From Pelagicoccus sp. SDUM812003 (GTDB lineage Bacteria > Verrucomicrobiota > Verrucomicrobiia > Opitutales > Opitutaceae): DNA of 64,000 nucleotides. The notes beneath the pieces were generated by a model. It had not been told where the DNA came from, searched no databases, and saw nothing but the letters and a program-made list of their open reading frames with translations. Of the stretch, positions 25,393-36,379 are shown piece by piece (within the stretch, counting starts at the first letter, position 1; each line of letters starts with the position of its first letter). The DNA is taken from positions 515,235 to 579,234 of the forward strand of contig NZ_JARXHY010000001.1 in assembly GCF_031127815.1 (NCBI RefSeq), written 5' to 3'. The translations under genes and the position numbers were made by a program.

Positions 25393-25410
25393 GGCCAACG
25401 TCCGTGTTGG
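25393..25410 (-). promoter_or_regulatory. Hairpin in the flagellin leader
   Basis: GCCAAC (25393-25398) and GTTGGC (25405-25410) lie 19-36 bases upstream of the flagellin ATG and could fold in the mRNA leader. I see no clear sigma-28 or sigma-54 promoter upstream. Confidence 0.3.
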
Positions 25411-25596
25411 CGATTAGGCGTTGTCGGTGGCCGGCCGAGGGAAATGCAGGTGTATCCCTTAGCTGGTTGGGTTCGACAGGGCATTTACTACGGACGTTAC
25501 TCACGGGGCTTTAGGGGAAAAGATGCATGGTATAAGAAAAACTCATCCTGGGTCGTTGTGTCGGGACGCCCTTCTTTGGTGGGGGGCGGGCATGAA

Positions 25597-25627
25597 AATG
25601 CCTCGGGGCTGGGAGCTCCGAGGCATT
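25597..25627 (-). terminator. Terminator after katG
   Basis: AATGCCTCGG (25597-25606) and CCGAGGCATT (25618-25627) form a perfect 10-bp stem with an 11-base loop, 33 bases beyond the katG stop. In the minus direction it exits through a short T-run (TTTTC). Confidence 0.75.
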
Positions 25628-25659
25628 GCGTCGTGCGATCGCTAGGCGGCGGCCGCGGG

Positions 25660-28243
<2,584 letters not shown>

Positions 28244-28978
28244 TCAGTCGCAGCGTCGCGGCAGCCAGGCCACCACAGGAAGGTCCTGCGCGAAGAGGAC
28301 GCTAGGGTGCTGCCCTCCGATTTCGAAGGGCGCCAGCATGGTGTTGCGTTCGATCTCAAATTCCCCGATATGCAGGGGCCACGGCGGATGTTGGACTTCG
28401 GCTCGAAACAGATTTCCGTTTCGGCTGGCCGCATAGAAGCAGTAGCGCTCGGTCGCCCAGCGTTCGAAGCTGTCCGCTCGGGCCTCGAAGGGGGAGCTCG
28501 GACCGTAGCCTCCGTCGAAGACGCGGTCCGGGCGCGTCGACTGGTAGCGGGTTTGGCCCGAACTGGTGGAGGAAACCTGCATGGTGGCTCGAAAGTAGGG
28601 CAGATGAAAGAAGGCGCGGGCGAGCCAGACCGGCAGACGATGAGGCACGTCGAGCGAGAAGAACCAAACGCCGGGCTTGCCGCCGTGGCGCACGTAAGTG
28701 CGCACGTTGATCTCGGGGAAGTCGCTGATGCCTTTGGGCTTTGGCATGCCGCGTGGCCCGACGCCGGTCATTTCGAAAGGAACGATCGCGATCCAGGCGG
28801 AACCGTCGAAGGTGTCGATCTCGAGGCTTTTGGGTATGCGTTCGCGTATCGAGCTGATGGATACTTCCCAGTGTAGAAAGAGCAGGTTGCGCCATCTCTG
28901 CTCGAGCATCCAGGGGCCGTTGGGTACGGGCCAGGGGCGGTGGTTTCGTTCGCGAAGGGCGGGATGCATCGAAGGCAT
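28244..28978 (-). CDS. DUF2071 (YqjF-like) protein
   Basis: This 244-residue protein contains MLEQRWRNLLFLHWEVSISSI, IPKSLEIDTFDGSAWIAIVPF, FPEINVRTYVRHGGKPGVWFF and the final DLPVVAW stretch, all typical of DUF2071, an acetoacetate-decarboxylase-like fold without proven activity. It is soluble and cytoplasmic. It lies 6 bases downstream of a small membrane protein gene on the same strand, so the two are an operon. Confidence 0.85.
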   Translation of the reverse strand: MPSMHPALRERNHRPWPVPNGPWMLEQRWRNLLFLHWEVSISSIRERIPKSLEIDTFDGSAWIAIVPFEMTGVGPRGMPKPKGISDFPEINVRTYVRHGGKPGVWFFSLDVPHRLPVWLARAFFHLPYFRATMQVSSTSSGQTRYQSTRPDRVFDGGYGPSSPFEARADSFERWATERYCFYAASRNGNLFRAEVQHPPWPLHIGEFEIERNTMLAPFEIGGQHPSVLFAQDLPVVAWLPRRCD

Positions 28979-28984
28979 GGAAGG

Positions 28985-29407
28985 CTAGAGCGCGAAGAGC
29001 AGGCGCAAGGCGATGACGCTCCAAAGACCGACTCGAAGCCAGTTTAGGCGCAGGAGACTTTCGATGGTTTCGCTGCGCTTTCCGCTTCGCTGTAGCGCGC
29101 GATGCAGGGGAACGAATCGAGAGAAGGTGACCACCCAAGTCGCCGCCACCAGAGCGACATAGCTGGTCGAGTGGACGCTTTTCGTCAGGCCGAGCGAGAT
29201 CAGGGCGAGGGCGAGTTGGGCGACCATGAGCGGCCCGGCGATGAAGCCTTGGGCGTTGGTGTACCTCGCGTGCCAAGCTGCGAAGTTCGTTTTTTCGATG
29301 TATCGAAAAGATGGATAAACCACAAGTTGCACCAGCCAGATTAGCACGCACAGGCCGAAGTCGACTGCATAGGAAACGATGAAAAGCGGCGAGTGGCTAG
29401 GATTCAT
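28985..29407 (-). CDS. Small four-helix membrane protein
   Basis: This 140-residue protein has hydrophobic segments at about 8-30, 52-74, 80-98 and 118-139. FGLCVLIWLVQLVVYPSFRYI and FAAWHARYTNAQGFIAGPLM resemble uncharacterised bacterial membrane proteins often encoded beside DUF2071 genes; I do not know a function. It is translationally close to DUF2071 (6-base gap). Confidence 0.7.
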   Translation of the reverse strand: MNPSHSPLFIVSYAVDFGLCVLIWLVQLVVYPSFRYIEKTNFAAWHARYTNAQGFIAGPLMVAQLALALISLGLTKSVHSTSYVALVAATWVVTFSRFVPLHRALQRSGKRSETIESLLRLNWLRVGLWSVIALRLLFAL

Positions 29408-29460
29408 TCAAAGCTATCGACTCGCCGCGTTCATTGTTCAGAAAGCAGTTGCTCGGGCGT

Positions 29461-29907
29461 CTATTTGACGACGATGGTTCCTTTCATGAGGGCCCAATGA
29501 CCGGGAAAGGAGCAGATGAATGGGTATTCGCCAGGGCTGTCGAAAGTGTAGGTCACGGTATCGGTTTCGCCCGGACCTAGAAGCTTGGTGTGGGCGAGCA
29601 CGCTGGATGCGTGGGGTGCTTCCTGGGGGATGTATTCGTTTCCCGCAGCCCCCACCGCTGCATTGCCGAACGCTGCCACGTCGGTACCGGGCTTGAGAAT
29701 CACCAGATTGTGACCCATGGCCGCTTTAGGCAGCTTGCCGACGTTGTGCAGCACGATGGTCAGCGGCTCGCCGGCGCTCGCTTCGATTTGCGAAACGTCG
29801 AAGCGCATGGTGTCGTCGGCGTTCACGGTAACCTCTTTGGCCGCATAGGCAAATGTAGTTGAAGCGAGAATACAAAGTAAGGTTAGGAGTCTGTTGAAGT
29901 ATTTCAT
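29461..29907 (-). CDS. Azurin-type blue copper protein
   Basis: This 148-residue protein has a signal peptide (1-23, ending AYA). The copper site is complete: Gly65-His66 (MGHNLV), Cys132 (ICSFPGH), His137 and axial Met141 (ALMKG). Azurins shuttle single electrons in the periplasm, for example to cytochrome c peroxidase or oxidases. It is a single gene; redox partners are not in view. Confidence 0.93.
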   Translation of the reverse strand: MKYFNRLLTLLCILASTTFAYAAKEVTVNADDTMRFDVSQIEASAGEPLTIVLHNVGKLPKAAMGHNLVILKPGTDVAAFGNAAVGAAGNEYIPQEAPHASSVLAHTKLLGPGETDTVTYTFDSPGEYPFICSFPGHWALMKGTIVVK

Positions 29908-30175
29908 TGGCTGTTGGCTTTGAGTGTTCCTAGGGCATACGGTCCGACGATGGGAATCGATTGAACTGCCGGCTTGGGTATTAGTTAAGCTGAAGGCGTA
30001 GATTAGGAACGGACGCTTCTCGAAGGCAATCGATCCGCACTCTTCTGGGGGGTATCCCGTAGCATAGCTGGTCGATCCGCGTCTCGCGATTCGTCAGTCG
30101 CTGAAACGAAGAGCGTCTCGCAGTGCCAGGGCGCAGCCCACGATCGAAGGCGATTTCACTTTTCGTCAGCTTTCG

Positions 30176-31141
30176 CTACTCGGTGGCGATCTGGTCGAGG
30201 CAGGCGGCGATTTTGGGAACTTGGTTGATGCCGCTGGTCCACTGCGAGGGCAGGTCGGGGTAGTCGCCGTTGGCTGCGATGAGCAGGGCGAGCAGCATGC
30301 CGCGGGCGGAACTGTCGCCGCCGACCAGGGCGTTTTCTTTCATCATTTTCTCCGCATCGCGCTCGAAGGCGAGGGCGAGCCAGATGGTCAAGGGGAGGGC
30401 TTTGGACACGTCGCAGCTTTGCCCGAAGCCCAGCGCGGCCTGCTCGGGCGTCGCGTAGTTCGCTGCCGTTGCCTGCTCGTAGAGGTCCGCGATATCCGAG
30501 TCGTAGTCGGTCGAAGTCGCTGCAGCGGCAAACGCCTGCGAAAAGCCCTGCCCATTGCGGATCCTCCATGTGGCGCGTGTGAAAAACTCTGCTGCGTCGA
30601 CCACTGTCGGGTCGCAATGAGTGGCTGCGGTCTGTTCTCGAGCAGCTTGGATGACAGTCGGCAGAGGCGCTTGCGATAGCAGCGAAAGGATCGGAGCGAT
30701 GCGGGAGGCGCCTGCCAGATCGTGACTCTCGGAGGGGGTTGCTTCACCCGTTTCCTCCCATGCGTCGAGCACATCCCGCGTGGCGCTGTCGAGGTAGCTT
30801 TGCGGTTCGCTTCGCCAAAAGGTCAGCCAGTCTCTCATCCAGGCGTCCTTGTTCCAGGTTTCTTCGCCCGAGACCGATTCGAGAAGGACCAGCGTCTGGT
30901 CCCCGTAGTGGGTGAAGTCTCCTTGCTGCTTGCCGGGGTGGTACTCCGAGCGGGGGGAGTCGAGACCTTGCAAGCCGTTTGGATAGAGCTCCTCCATACG
31001 GTCCAGGTCGTAGATCCAGTGCGGACCCAGGCAATACGCATCGGCGGCCAACGCAGTGAGGACCACGTCTCGAGCGAATGAGGCGGGAAGGCGCGCGATC
31101 TGATAGGAGGAAGCGGGTTCGGGCGGTGCGTCGAGAGGCAT
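30176..31141 (-). CDS. ADP-ribosylglycohydrolase-like protein
   Basis: This 321-residue protein belongs to the DraG/ARH/J1-crystallin fold: an N-terminal helix VLTALAADAYCLGPHWIYD with GDFTHYGDQTLVLL (first metal/ligand region) and a C-terminal GGDSSARGMLLALLIAANG, where the two acidic residues of the Mg site would be (here GGDSS). It may remove ADP-ribose from proteins or small molecules. Some metal ligands differ from classic DraG, so activity is uncertain. The start at 31141 is chosen because the upstream extension is basic and low in structure. Confidence 0.75.
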   Translation of the reverse strand: MPLDAPPEPASSYQIARLPASFARDVVLTALAADAYCLGPHWIYDLDRMEELYPNGLQGLDSPRSEYHPGKQQGDFTHYGDQTLVLLESVSGEETWNKDAWMRDWLTFWRSEPQSYLDSATRDVLDAWEETGEATPSESHDLAGASRIAPILSLLSQAPLPTVIQAAREQTAATHCDPTVVDAAEFFTRATWRIRNGQGFSQAFAAAATSTDYDSDIADLYEQATAANYATPEQAALGFGQSCDVSKALPLTIWLALAFERDAEKMMKENALVGGDSSARGMLLALLIAANGDYPDLPSQWTSGINQVPKIAACLDQIATE

Positions 31142-31441
31142 GATCAGTGGCGTTAGGGTGTCGAGGGTTCGGTCGCTTGAGGCCAGGCACGCAGGATTCG
31201 CGCTAGGTGGAGGAGCTTGCTCAAACTTGGTTTGTTCGGTCGCGCGGCAGTGCTTGAATCGAGAGATTCGCGTCGAAGCGTTCCGGCTGCGAGGGCTATC
31301 GCCGAGTCTTTTAGAAGGTGGGAGGTTCATTCGCTAGGGAATACCCCTCCGCGTCGGGATGAAAAATGGGGGCTGCCATTATTCCGGTTTGACCAGCGCT
31401 TGGGAATCCCTGTGTATAGCTCTCCCGTCCTGTTGCCTGTC

Positions 31442-31912
31442 ATGAAGCGTCCGTTTTCAAGCTACGCACCGCTGCTCTTCGTCTTGCTTGTCGCCAACGG
31501 TTTCCGTTTGGCAGCTCAGGAGGAAGCGGCGCTGGTCGATCTCGAGGTCTATCAGGAGACCGTGTCGCAGGAGTTGAGCGGAGCGATCAATACTCTCGAC
31601 CGCTTTATGATGGCGGGCAAGGAAGGAGACGCCGAGAGGGGAGCGCGCCTGTTGGACATGTATGAATCCAGTCCACGCAAAGCGGAAAAGGAGATTGGCG
31701 GCTTCTTTGAAGATCGAGTGGACGTTTTCGCCAACTACATCTCGATCGCGAACGATATCTATGGGTATGAGATCAAGGAAAACGCGTTTCGCGGGCCGAA
31801 CATTGAGGTGGAGGGCAGGATCGAGACCGCGGAAGGTTTCACCTCTGAGTTCTCCGCGCGATTGGTGTTTCGGGATCTGCGTTGGCGTATCCTAAGTCTG
31901 GATATCGATTGA
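31442..31912 (+). CDS. Secreted hypothetical protein
   Basis: The product is 156 residues with signal peptide MKRPFSSYAPLLFVLLVANG...LAAQ. The mature part is helical then beta (LDRFMMAGKEGDAERGARLL, YISIANDIYGYEI, FSARLVFRDLRWRILSLDID), reminiscent of small NTF2-like or DUF4019-type exported domains, without a confident match. The frame extends 75 codons upstream, but the signal peptide fixes the ATG at 31442. Confidence 0.6.
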   Translation: MKRPFSSYAPLLFVLLVANGFRLAAQEEAALVDLEVYQETVSQELSGAINTLDRFMMAGKEGDAERGARLLDMYESSPRKAEKEIGGFFEDRVDVFANYISIANDIYGYEIKENAFRGPNIEVEGRIETAEGFTSEFSARLVFRDLRWRILSLDID

Positions 31913-31970
31913 GCTTCTCAAGGTCGGAGGATCGCCTCGTCCCGCGGAAAGCGCCCGCGAAAACGAAAAA

Positions 31971-31998
31971 GCGACAGAGTCGCGATAGACTCTGCCGC
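31971..31998 (-). terminator. Terminator after the outer-membrane barrel gene
   Basis: GCGACAGAGTC (31971-31981) pairs with GACTCTGCCGC (31988-31998) with one mismatch. On the minus strand it is followed by TTTTTCGTTTT. It may also end the convergent plus-strand gene. Confidence 0.8.
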
Positions 31999-32024
31999 TG
32001 AAGTGAGAAAGCTGCTGTGGACGA

Positions 32025-32804
32025 TTAGAACCTAAACTTGCCGCCGAGACTGATTCCGTCCGAGTCGTTGGCGTTCTTGATGAAGCTGTGGTTGTACGAA
32101 ACGTTCAGGGCTAGGTTTGGCCTCACGTAGTGGGTGGCGCTCAGGACCGTGTCGTAGTCGGCGAACCTGTCCGTAGTGGTTGTTCCGATACCGAGACCGG
32201 TGCGAGCGGTGTGGTAGTAGGTGGCCAGCGCGTTGAGCGTCCAGTCGCCGTCGTCGCCATCGTTGGACCAGCCGAAGCCGCCGTCGAGAACGAGCCAGCG
32301 ATCATTCTGCAGGCTGAACATGCGCTTGGAGTTCAGTCCGTAGGACCAGGCTCTGTCGTCGGCGATGTCGGCCATGGAAACTTCCGCTCCCACCGAGAAT
32401 CCCTGTTTGAGGAAGTAGTTGTAGCCCACCAGATAGCTGTCGAACGAGTCGATCGCGTCGGTCGTGAAGTAGGCCGCGGTGAAGCCGTGCGGGCTTTCAG
32501 CGTTCTGGTGCGTGTAGGCGAGACCATAGGAATCTAAATCATCGCCGAATCCCGTGGCGAGGCCATACACCAGGTCCACGTGCCCCACTTGGTTGAAGAA
32601 GGGAGCTTCGTCGTAAGGCGTCTTACCGAGGTAGTCGAGGGTTCGTGTGTAAACCGTGACGCCTCCAAGGTAAAGATCCTCACCCGAAAAATTCGAGTCG
32701 AGATTTTCGTAGCCGAGAGTGACCTCAGCTGAATATTCAGCGCTCGCTGGCGACCAGATCGAGCTTGCAGCAACCGCACACGCGGTCGCAATGGACTTAT
32801 TCAT
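32025..32804 (-). CDS. Outer-membrane beta-barrel (porin-like) protein
   Basis: This 259-residue protein has a signal peptide (1-22, ending ASA) and a mature chain of alternating short amphipathic strands with Tyr/Phe girdles (VTLGYENLDSNFSG, SYLVGYNYFLKQGFSVGAEV, LNALATYYHTARTGLGIG). The C-terminus is LGGKFRF, a BAM-recognised terminal Phe. The number of strands suggests a 10-14 stranded barrel. Substrate is unknown. Confidence 0.8.
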   Translation of the reverse strand: MNKSIATACAVAASSIWSPASAEYSAEVTLGYENLDSNFSGEDLYLGGVTVYTRTLDYLGKTPYDEAPFFNQVGHVDLVYGLATGFGDDLDSYGLAYTHQNAESPHGFTAAYFTTDAIDSFDSYLVGYNYFLKQGFSVGAEVSMADIADDRAWSYGLNSKRMFSLQNDRWLVLDGGFGWSNDGDDGDWTLNALATYYHTARTGLGIGTTTTDRFADYDTVLSATHYVRPNLALNVSYNHSFIKNANDSDGISLGGKFRF

Positions 32805-32965
32805 ACGATTTCTTTTCTAAGAAGCGCACAGTAGCGCTTATGTGTCGAGATTTTGGGTACAGCCAATCTTTCATCAAGAAACTTATTTGGGAAAATCTTT
32901 GTAAATTCCCTTCGGTTGGCCTGAGAAATGCAAAGGCTTCGTCCGCGGCCTCTCGAGTTTCCAGC

Positions 32966-34072
32966 TTAGTCGGACGGGTCTTCCAGGGAGTGGGCGAGGG
33001 CTTCGATGTCCTCTTCGCCGTGAGCGGCGCTGATGACGATTCGGCTGAGATTGGCCCTTTTCTGGGCGGGGTAGTCGAACTGGGTGGCTAGGATGCGATG
33101 GCGGGATAGCGTCTCGATGTCCCTCGCGTGCCGGATGGAGAAAGCGGCGTGGCCCGGATTGTATTCGAAATATCGGTTCAAATCTACCTTTGCGGAGAAT
33201 GATGCGAGGCGTTGCTGAAGAACGGCCGCTTGCGTCTCGTAGAGATCGAGCGCTTCGAGGAAGGTCCCCAAAGTGGCAGGTGAGCAAGGGGACGCTCCGG
33301 CGAAGAAGGGGGTTTGGCGGAGTTGAGAGGTGCGATGTTCCTGGCCGAGAATCACGCCTGCTTGTAGAGCGAGTCCCTTGTTGAGAGAAGCGCATGCGAT
33401 AAGCTCGCGCGGATGGAGATGCTTAAGGGCCTGCAGAGAGCCGCGCCCGCCGGGGCCGACCACGCCGAGTCCGTGCGAGTCGTCCACAACAAGAATCAGA
33501 TCCTCCATGGGCAATTCATCTAGCATCTTGAAGTCCGGATAGAGCTCTCCGTGGAAATCGATGCTGTCGACAAGAAGTACGGGCGTTGACCCGGACCGGA
33601 TCGAGGATTCTAGAGTTGTCGCGAGATGGTGAATACCATTGAAATCGGAGCGAGTGTTTAGCGTTCGGAGGGCGACATGGGAATTGGGAAGGGCGAATAG
33701 CGGGTGTCCCGATCCCTCCAGCGTTTGGCAAAGCAGCTGGCAGGCGAGATAGCCGGACGACAGCGTGAGCGCGGATTCGTATCCAGTCCATTGAGACAGG
33801 ACGGATTCGGCCTCATCGAATAGCGGGAACCTGACGTTGGAAAGTCGGGACGCTCCGTAAGAGGCGCCGAAACGACGGATGTTTCGAATCAGGATTTCCT
33901 GATAGTTGGCGTTCGCCTGCAGTCCGAGGTAGGCGGTGCCTCCGAAGTACAGCCATGGATCTCCGTCGATTTCGACTGTTCTGCTAGGAAACGCGTTTAG
34001 CTGGATCGGGTGCACGAAGCGAAGCGCTAGTGGTTGGAAACTAGTTGAACGCTTGATAAAGCGTGTATCCAC
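32966..34072 (-). CDS. Alpha-oxoamine synthase-like PLP enzyme (BioF-like)
   Basis: This 368-residue fold-type I aminotransferase relative matches 8-amino-7-oxononanoate synthase and serine palmitoyltransferase in YLGLQANANYQEIL, SYGASRLSNVRFPLFDEAE (GxSRL box), VDDSHGLGVVGPGGRGS (PLP ring Asp-x-x-His) and ACASLNKGLALQAGVILG with the likely PLP Lys. The usual TFSKA around the Lys is replaced by SLNKG. No biotin genes are nearby, so the product could be a biotin precursor, a sphingolipid base or another amino ketone. The first 32 bases overlap the preceding zinc-ribbon gene. Confidence 0.78.
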   Translation of the reverse strand: MDTRFIKRSTSFQPLALRFVHPIQLNAFPSRTVEIDGDPWLYFGGTAYLGLQANANYQEILIRNIRRFGASYGASRLSNVRFPLFDEAESVLSQWTGYESALTLSSGYLACQLLCQTLEGSGHPLFALPNSHVALRTLNTRSDFNGIHHLATTLESSIRSGSTPVLLVDSIDFHGELYPDFKMLDELPMEDLILVVDDSHGLGVVGPGGRGSLQALKHLHPRELIACASLNKGLALQAGVILGQEHRTSQLRQTPFFAGASPCSPATLGTFLEALDLYETQAAVLQQRLASFSAKVDLNRYFEYNPGHAAFSIRHARDIETLSRHRILATQFDYPAQKRANLSRIVISAAHGEEDIEALAHSLEDPSD

Positions 34073-34475
34073 AAATCATGACAGCGATCAATGCGGCTGC
34101 CAGCCCAGGTCTATCCGGTGGCAAGTCCAAGCCGGCCCGCTTGGCTTTGGCGAGCTCGTCCGGATGGTATATGCTGGAGCGACAGAATAGAAGGCAGACG
34201 AAGAACATGCCGGATATCGCTAGGAAAATGTGCAAAGCGTAGGTGAACGCGATCAACGAATCACCGCCAAGCTGCGTGGCGCTGGCGCCGAAGATGGAGG
34301 CGCAGGCCATCATAGCGAGGGCGAACACGTTGATCGGAGTCTTCGCTTTCATCGCGGCCCGCCAGCCGCTGGTAGGCTTCGAACTGTTGGATCGGCATGG
34401 ATATCCGCAATGCGGGCACGCTTCGGCCTTGTCGGACAAGGGTTGGCTGCAGTCGGGACAAGGCTGGGTAGGCAT
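34041..34475 (-). CDS. Zinc-ribbon membrane protein
   Basis: This 144-residue protein has an N-terminal zinc ribbon, Cys6-x2-Cys9 and Cys20-x2-Cys23 (CPDC, CPHCG), then hydrophobic helices at about 48-75, 78-100 and 120-142. Such zinc-ribbon plus membrane proteins are common and uncharacterised. Its end overlaps the start of the oxoamine synthase-like gene by 32 bases. The start at 34475 places the ribbon at the very N-terminus. Confidence 0.75.
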   Translation of the reverse strand: MPTQPCPDCSQPLSDKAEACPHCGYPCRSNSSKPTSGWRAAMKAKTPINVFALAMMACASIFGASATQLGGDSLIAFTYALHIFLAISGMFFVCLLFCRSSIYHPDELAKAKRAGLDLPPDRPGLAAALIAVMICGYTLYQAFN

Positions 34476-34495
34476 GGAGAGACGGGTTCGTTGGA

Positions 34496-34723
34496 TTAAG
34501 GTTGGCAGTTCGTTTGGCGGAGACGCTTCCAATCGTCGGCACGAGAGTGGGCGAGTCGCAGGCCTTTGGCGAGATCGGAAGCGGCGAGGCTTCGCGCCAG
34601 GAGCGATTGATCGAGAAAGTGCCCTTGCAACTCGTCTCTCGAGCGCTGGTGAGCGATTTGCCCGGCCTCGCCTTTAGTGGTTGCCAATTCGATTCGCGAT
34701 CGCATTAGAGCTATCATCATCAA
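34496..34723 (-). CDS. Small helical hypothetical protein
   Basis: This frame encodes 75 residues with an amphipathic helical second half (LLARSLAASDLAKGLRLAHS, then DDWKRLRQ). Codon choice resembles neighbours and the stop lies 20 bases before the zinc-ribbon start, suggesting a real first gene of that operon. I do not recognise it, and it could be a chance frame. Confidence 0.45.
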   Translation of the reverse strand: MMMIALMRSRIELATTKGEAGQIAHQRSRDELQGHFLDQSLLARSLAASDLAKGLRLAHSRADDWKRLRQTNCQP

Positions 34724-34746
34724 ATGCTCGATAGGAGGGAAAACGA

Positions 34747-36366
34747 ATGGGGTCTGCAGCTTTGTCCGCTATTAAGAAAGTCGTTCGACCCGTAGCGTTT
34801 GTCGCCGTCGGTTTCGCTCCCGGTCTCTTCGGGCAAACGGAGCCCGCTTTGGCGGACCGTTTAGAATCCGCGTTCGCGAGCGATGAGGCTCCGACGCTTC
34901 CGCCAGGGTTTTTCAACGCTCAGACGTTTCCCACCAAGCCGATCCCAATCAAGCGGACCCTCGATGAAGCGCATCCTGCAGCGGCCGTGCTGCTGAACGT
35001 ATCGATAAGGGAAACGACAGCTGATCCTGGGCTGGCCCTGTTCTACAGGGAACTGATCGGAACCCTCACTCGGAACGTGTCGGTATGGATTGGATACGAC
35101 GAGGAGGAAGCCTATTTGCTGCCTAAGCTTTTTCGTACCTTGGAAAACGATATTGGCTCAGTCGAGACGCCTTTCTCCGTCCGGTATCTGGAAACGGGCA
35201 GCCGATCTTTTTTCGTCCGAGATTTCGGGCCGATCTTCGCTCTCGATCACGAGAGCCAGCTGGTCGCTATCGACCCCATCTATCGAACGGTAGACCAGGA
35301 GGACGAAGACGAAGAGGCCTTTGCGGAAACGCAGGAGAGTTTGAATCGATTTCTTGGATACCACAAGCAGGAGCGGAAGAACGAGAAGGTTCCCCTCCAG
35401 ATTGGCAGATTGATTCGAAGCTATTTGCAGCAGCAGGCTGAGGTTTCTCGGCCGCCTCTCTTCCTGCGGGGCGGAGATTTTATGGTGGATGGCGATGGTG
35501 GGGCCTTTGTTTCGGAGAATGTGGTGACCGCCAATGGAGGCTCGCCGCGGTTCGTGCGTGAACGGGTCAGGGAATATTTCGGAGTCGAGCGCGTGACCAT
35601 CCTCGAGAGCCTGTCTCACGTGAAGACCATCGATTTGGCGACGCATTTTCGACCCTTGGGATCGAGCGTGTTCATGCTTCCGCTTCCTCCACCGAGCGTC
35701 GCGAACGCGAGTCCAGCCGCGAATCGATTGGTGGAAAGCTTCACGGAAATCAGGCAGGCGAATCTCAATACCTTGCGGCGAAGCCTGCCTCGAAGCCGCG
35801 TTGTGGACTTGCCCACTCTCGCTATCCAGGAAGCGGATGCCGCGGAGAGCGTGAGTCGGGTGCGCGCAAGGGTCGTGCAGGAGATCTGCCAGCTTGTCGG
35901 AGTGAACTACGCCGTGTATCAGGCGCTGGCTCCGGGCGACGAGAACCGGAAGCTGGTTGAGCGCATGATCGCGAACAAGCTCACGGAGCGACTGGGAAAG
36001 CCGGTCGATCTAGCGGTGGAAGGGGACTTGGATTTGGCAAATCAGGCCTTGTTTGGCGAGTCGCTGGAGACGCTGCTCTTTCGGGAATCGATGCGTTCGG
36101 TGAACTTTCGGGGCTACGGAAACTATCTGCGTTTTCAGGGCGTCAATTCGCAACCGAATATCGTTCTGCCCCGATACCGGGCTTTGGCGGGCGAGTCGGA
36201 AGAAGGAATTCGACAGGTCGAGCTGACCGTCGAGCAGCTCTTGAAACGCGAACTGCCCGGCGCCGAACTGCATTGGATCGAAGCGGAGGCGATTGGACGC
36301 CGGGGCGGGACCCTGCGTGACATCGCGCTGCCCATCCCGATGGTAGCGGAGTCAAAGGACAGTTGA
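34747..36366 (+). CDS. Exported agmatine/peptidylarginine deiminase-like protein, catalytic residues lost
   Basis: This 539-residue protein has an N-terminal hydrophobic signal (1-30). Family landmarks are kept: VRDFGPIF with Arg158-Asp159 (compare W-x-RD-x-GP), LRGGDFMVDGDG (242-250), and the terminal GRRGGTLRDIALPIP region. The catalytic His-x-Asp reads Thr294-Ile-Asp296, and the nucleophilic Cys position holds Asp525. It is therefore probably a pseudoenzyme. An acidic insert (DQEDEDEEAFAE, 183-194) and a long helical segment (about 330-450) exceed the usual family length of about 350. The next gene, 13 bases downstream, is a paralogue with His and Cys intact. Confidence 0.7.
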   Translation: MGSAALSAIKKVVRPVAFVAVGFAPGLFGQTEPALADRLESAFASDEAPTLPPGFFNAQTFPTKPIPIKRTLDEAHPAAAVLLNVSIRETTADPGLALFYRELIGTLTRNVSVWIGYDEEEAYLLPKLFRTLENDIGSVETPFSVRYLETGSRSFFVRDFGPIFALDHESQLVAIDPIYRTVDQEDEDEEAFAETQESLNRFLGYHKQERKNEKVPLQIGRLIRSYLQQQAEVSRPPLFLRGGDFMVDGDGGAFVSENVVTANGGSPRFVRERVREYFGVERVTILESLSHVKTIDLATHFRPLGSSVFMLPLPPPSVANASPAANRLVESFTEIRQANLNTLRRSLPRSRVVDLPTLAIQEADAAESVSRVRARVVQEICQLVGVNYAVYQALAPGDENRKLVERMIANKLTERLGKPVDLAVEGDLDLANQALFGESLETLLFRESMRSVNFRGYGNYLRFQGVNSQPNIVLPRYRALAGESEEGIRQVELTVEQLLKRELPGAELHWIEAEAIGRRGGTLRDIALPIPMVAESKDS

Positions 36367-36379
36367 GGAGAAAAACGAG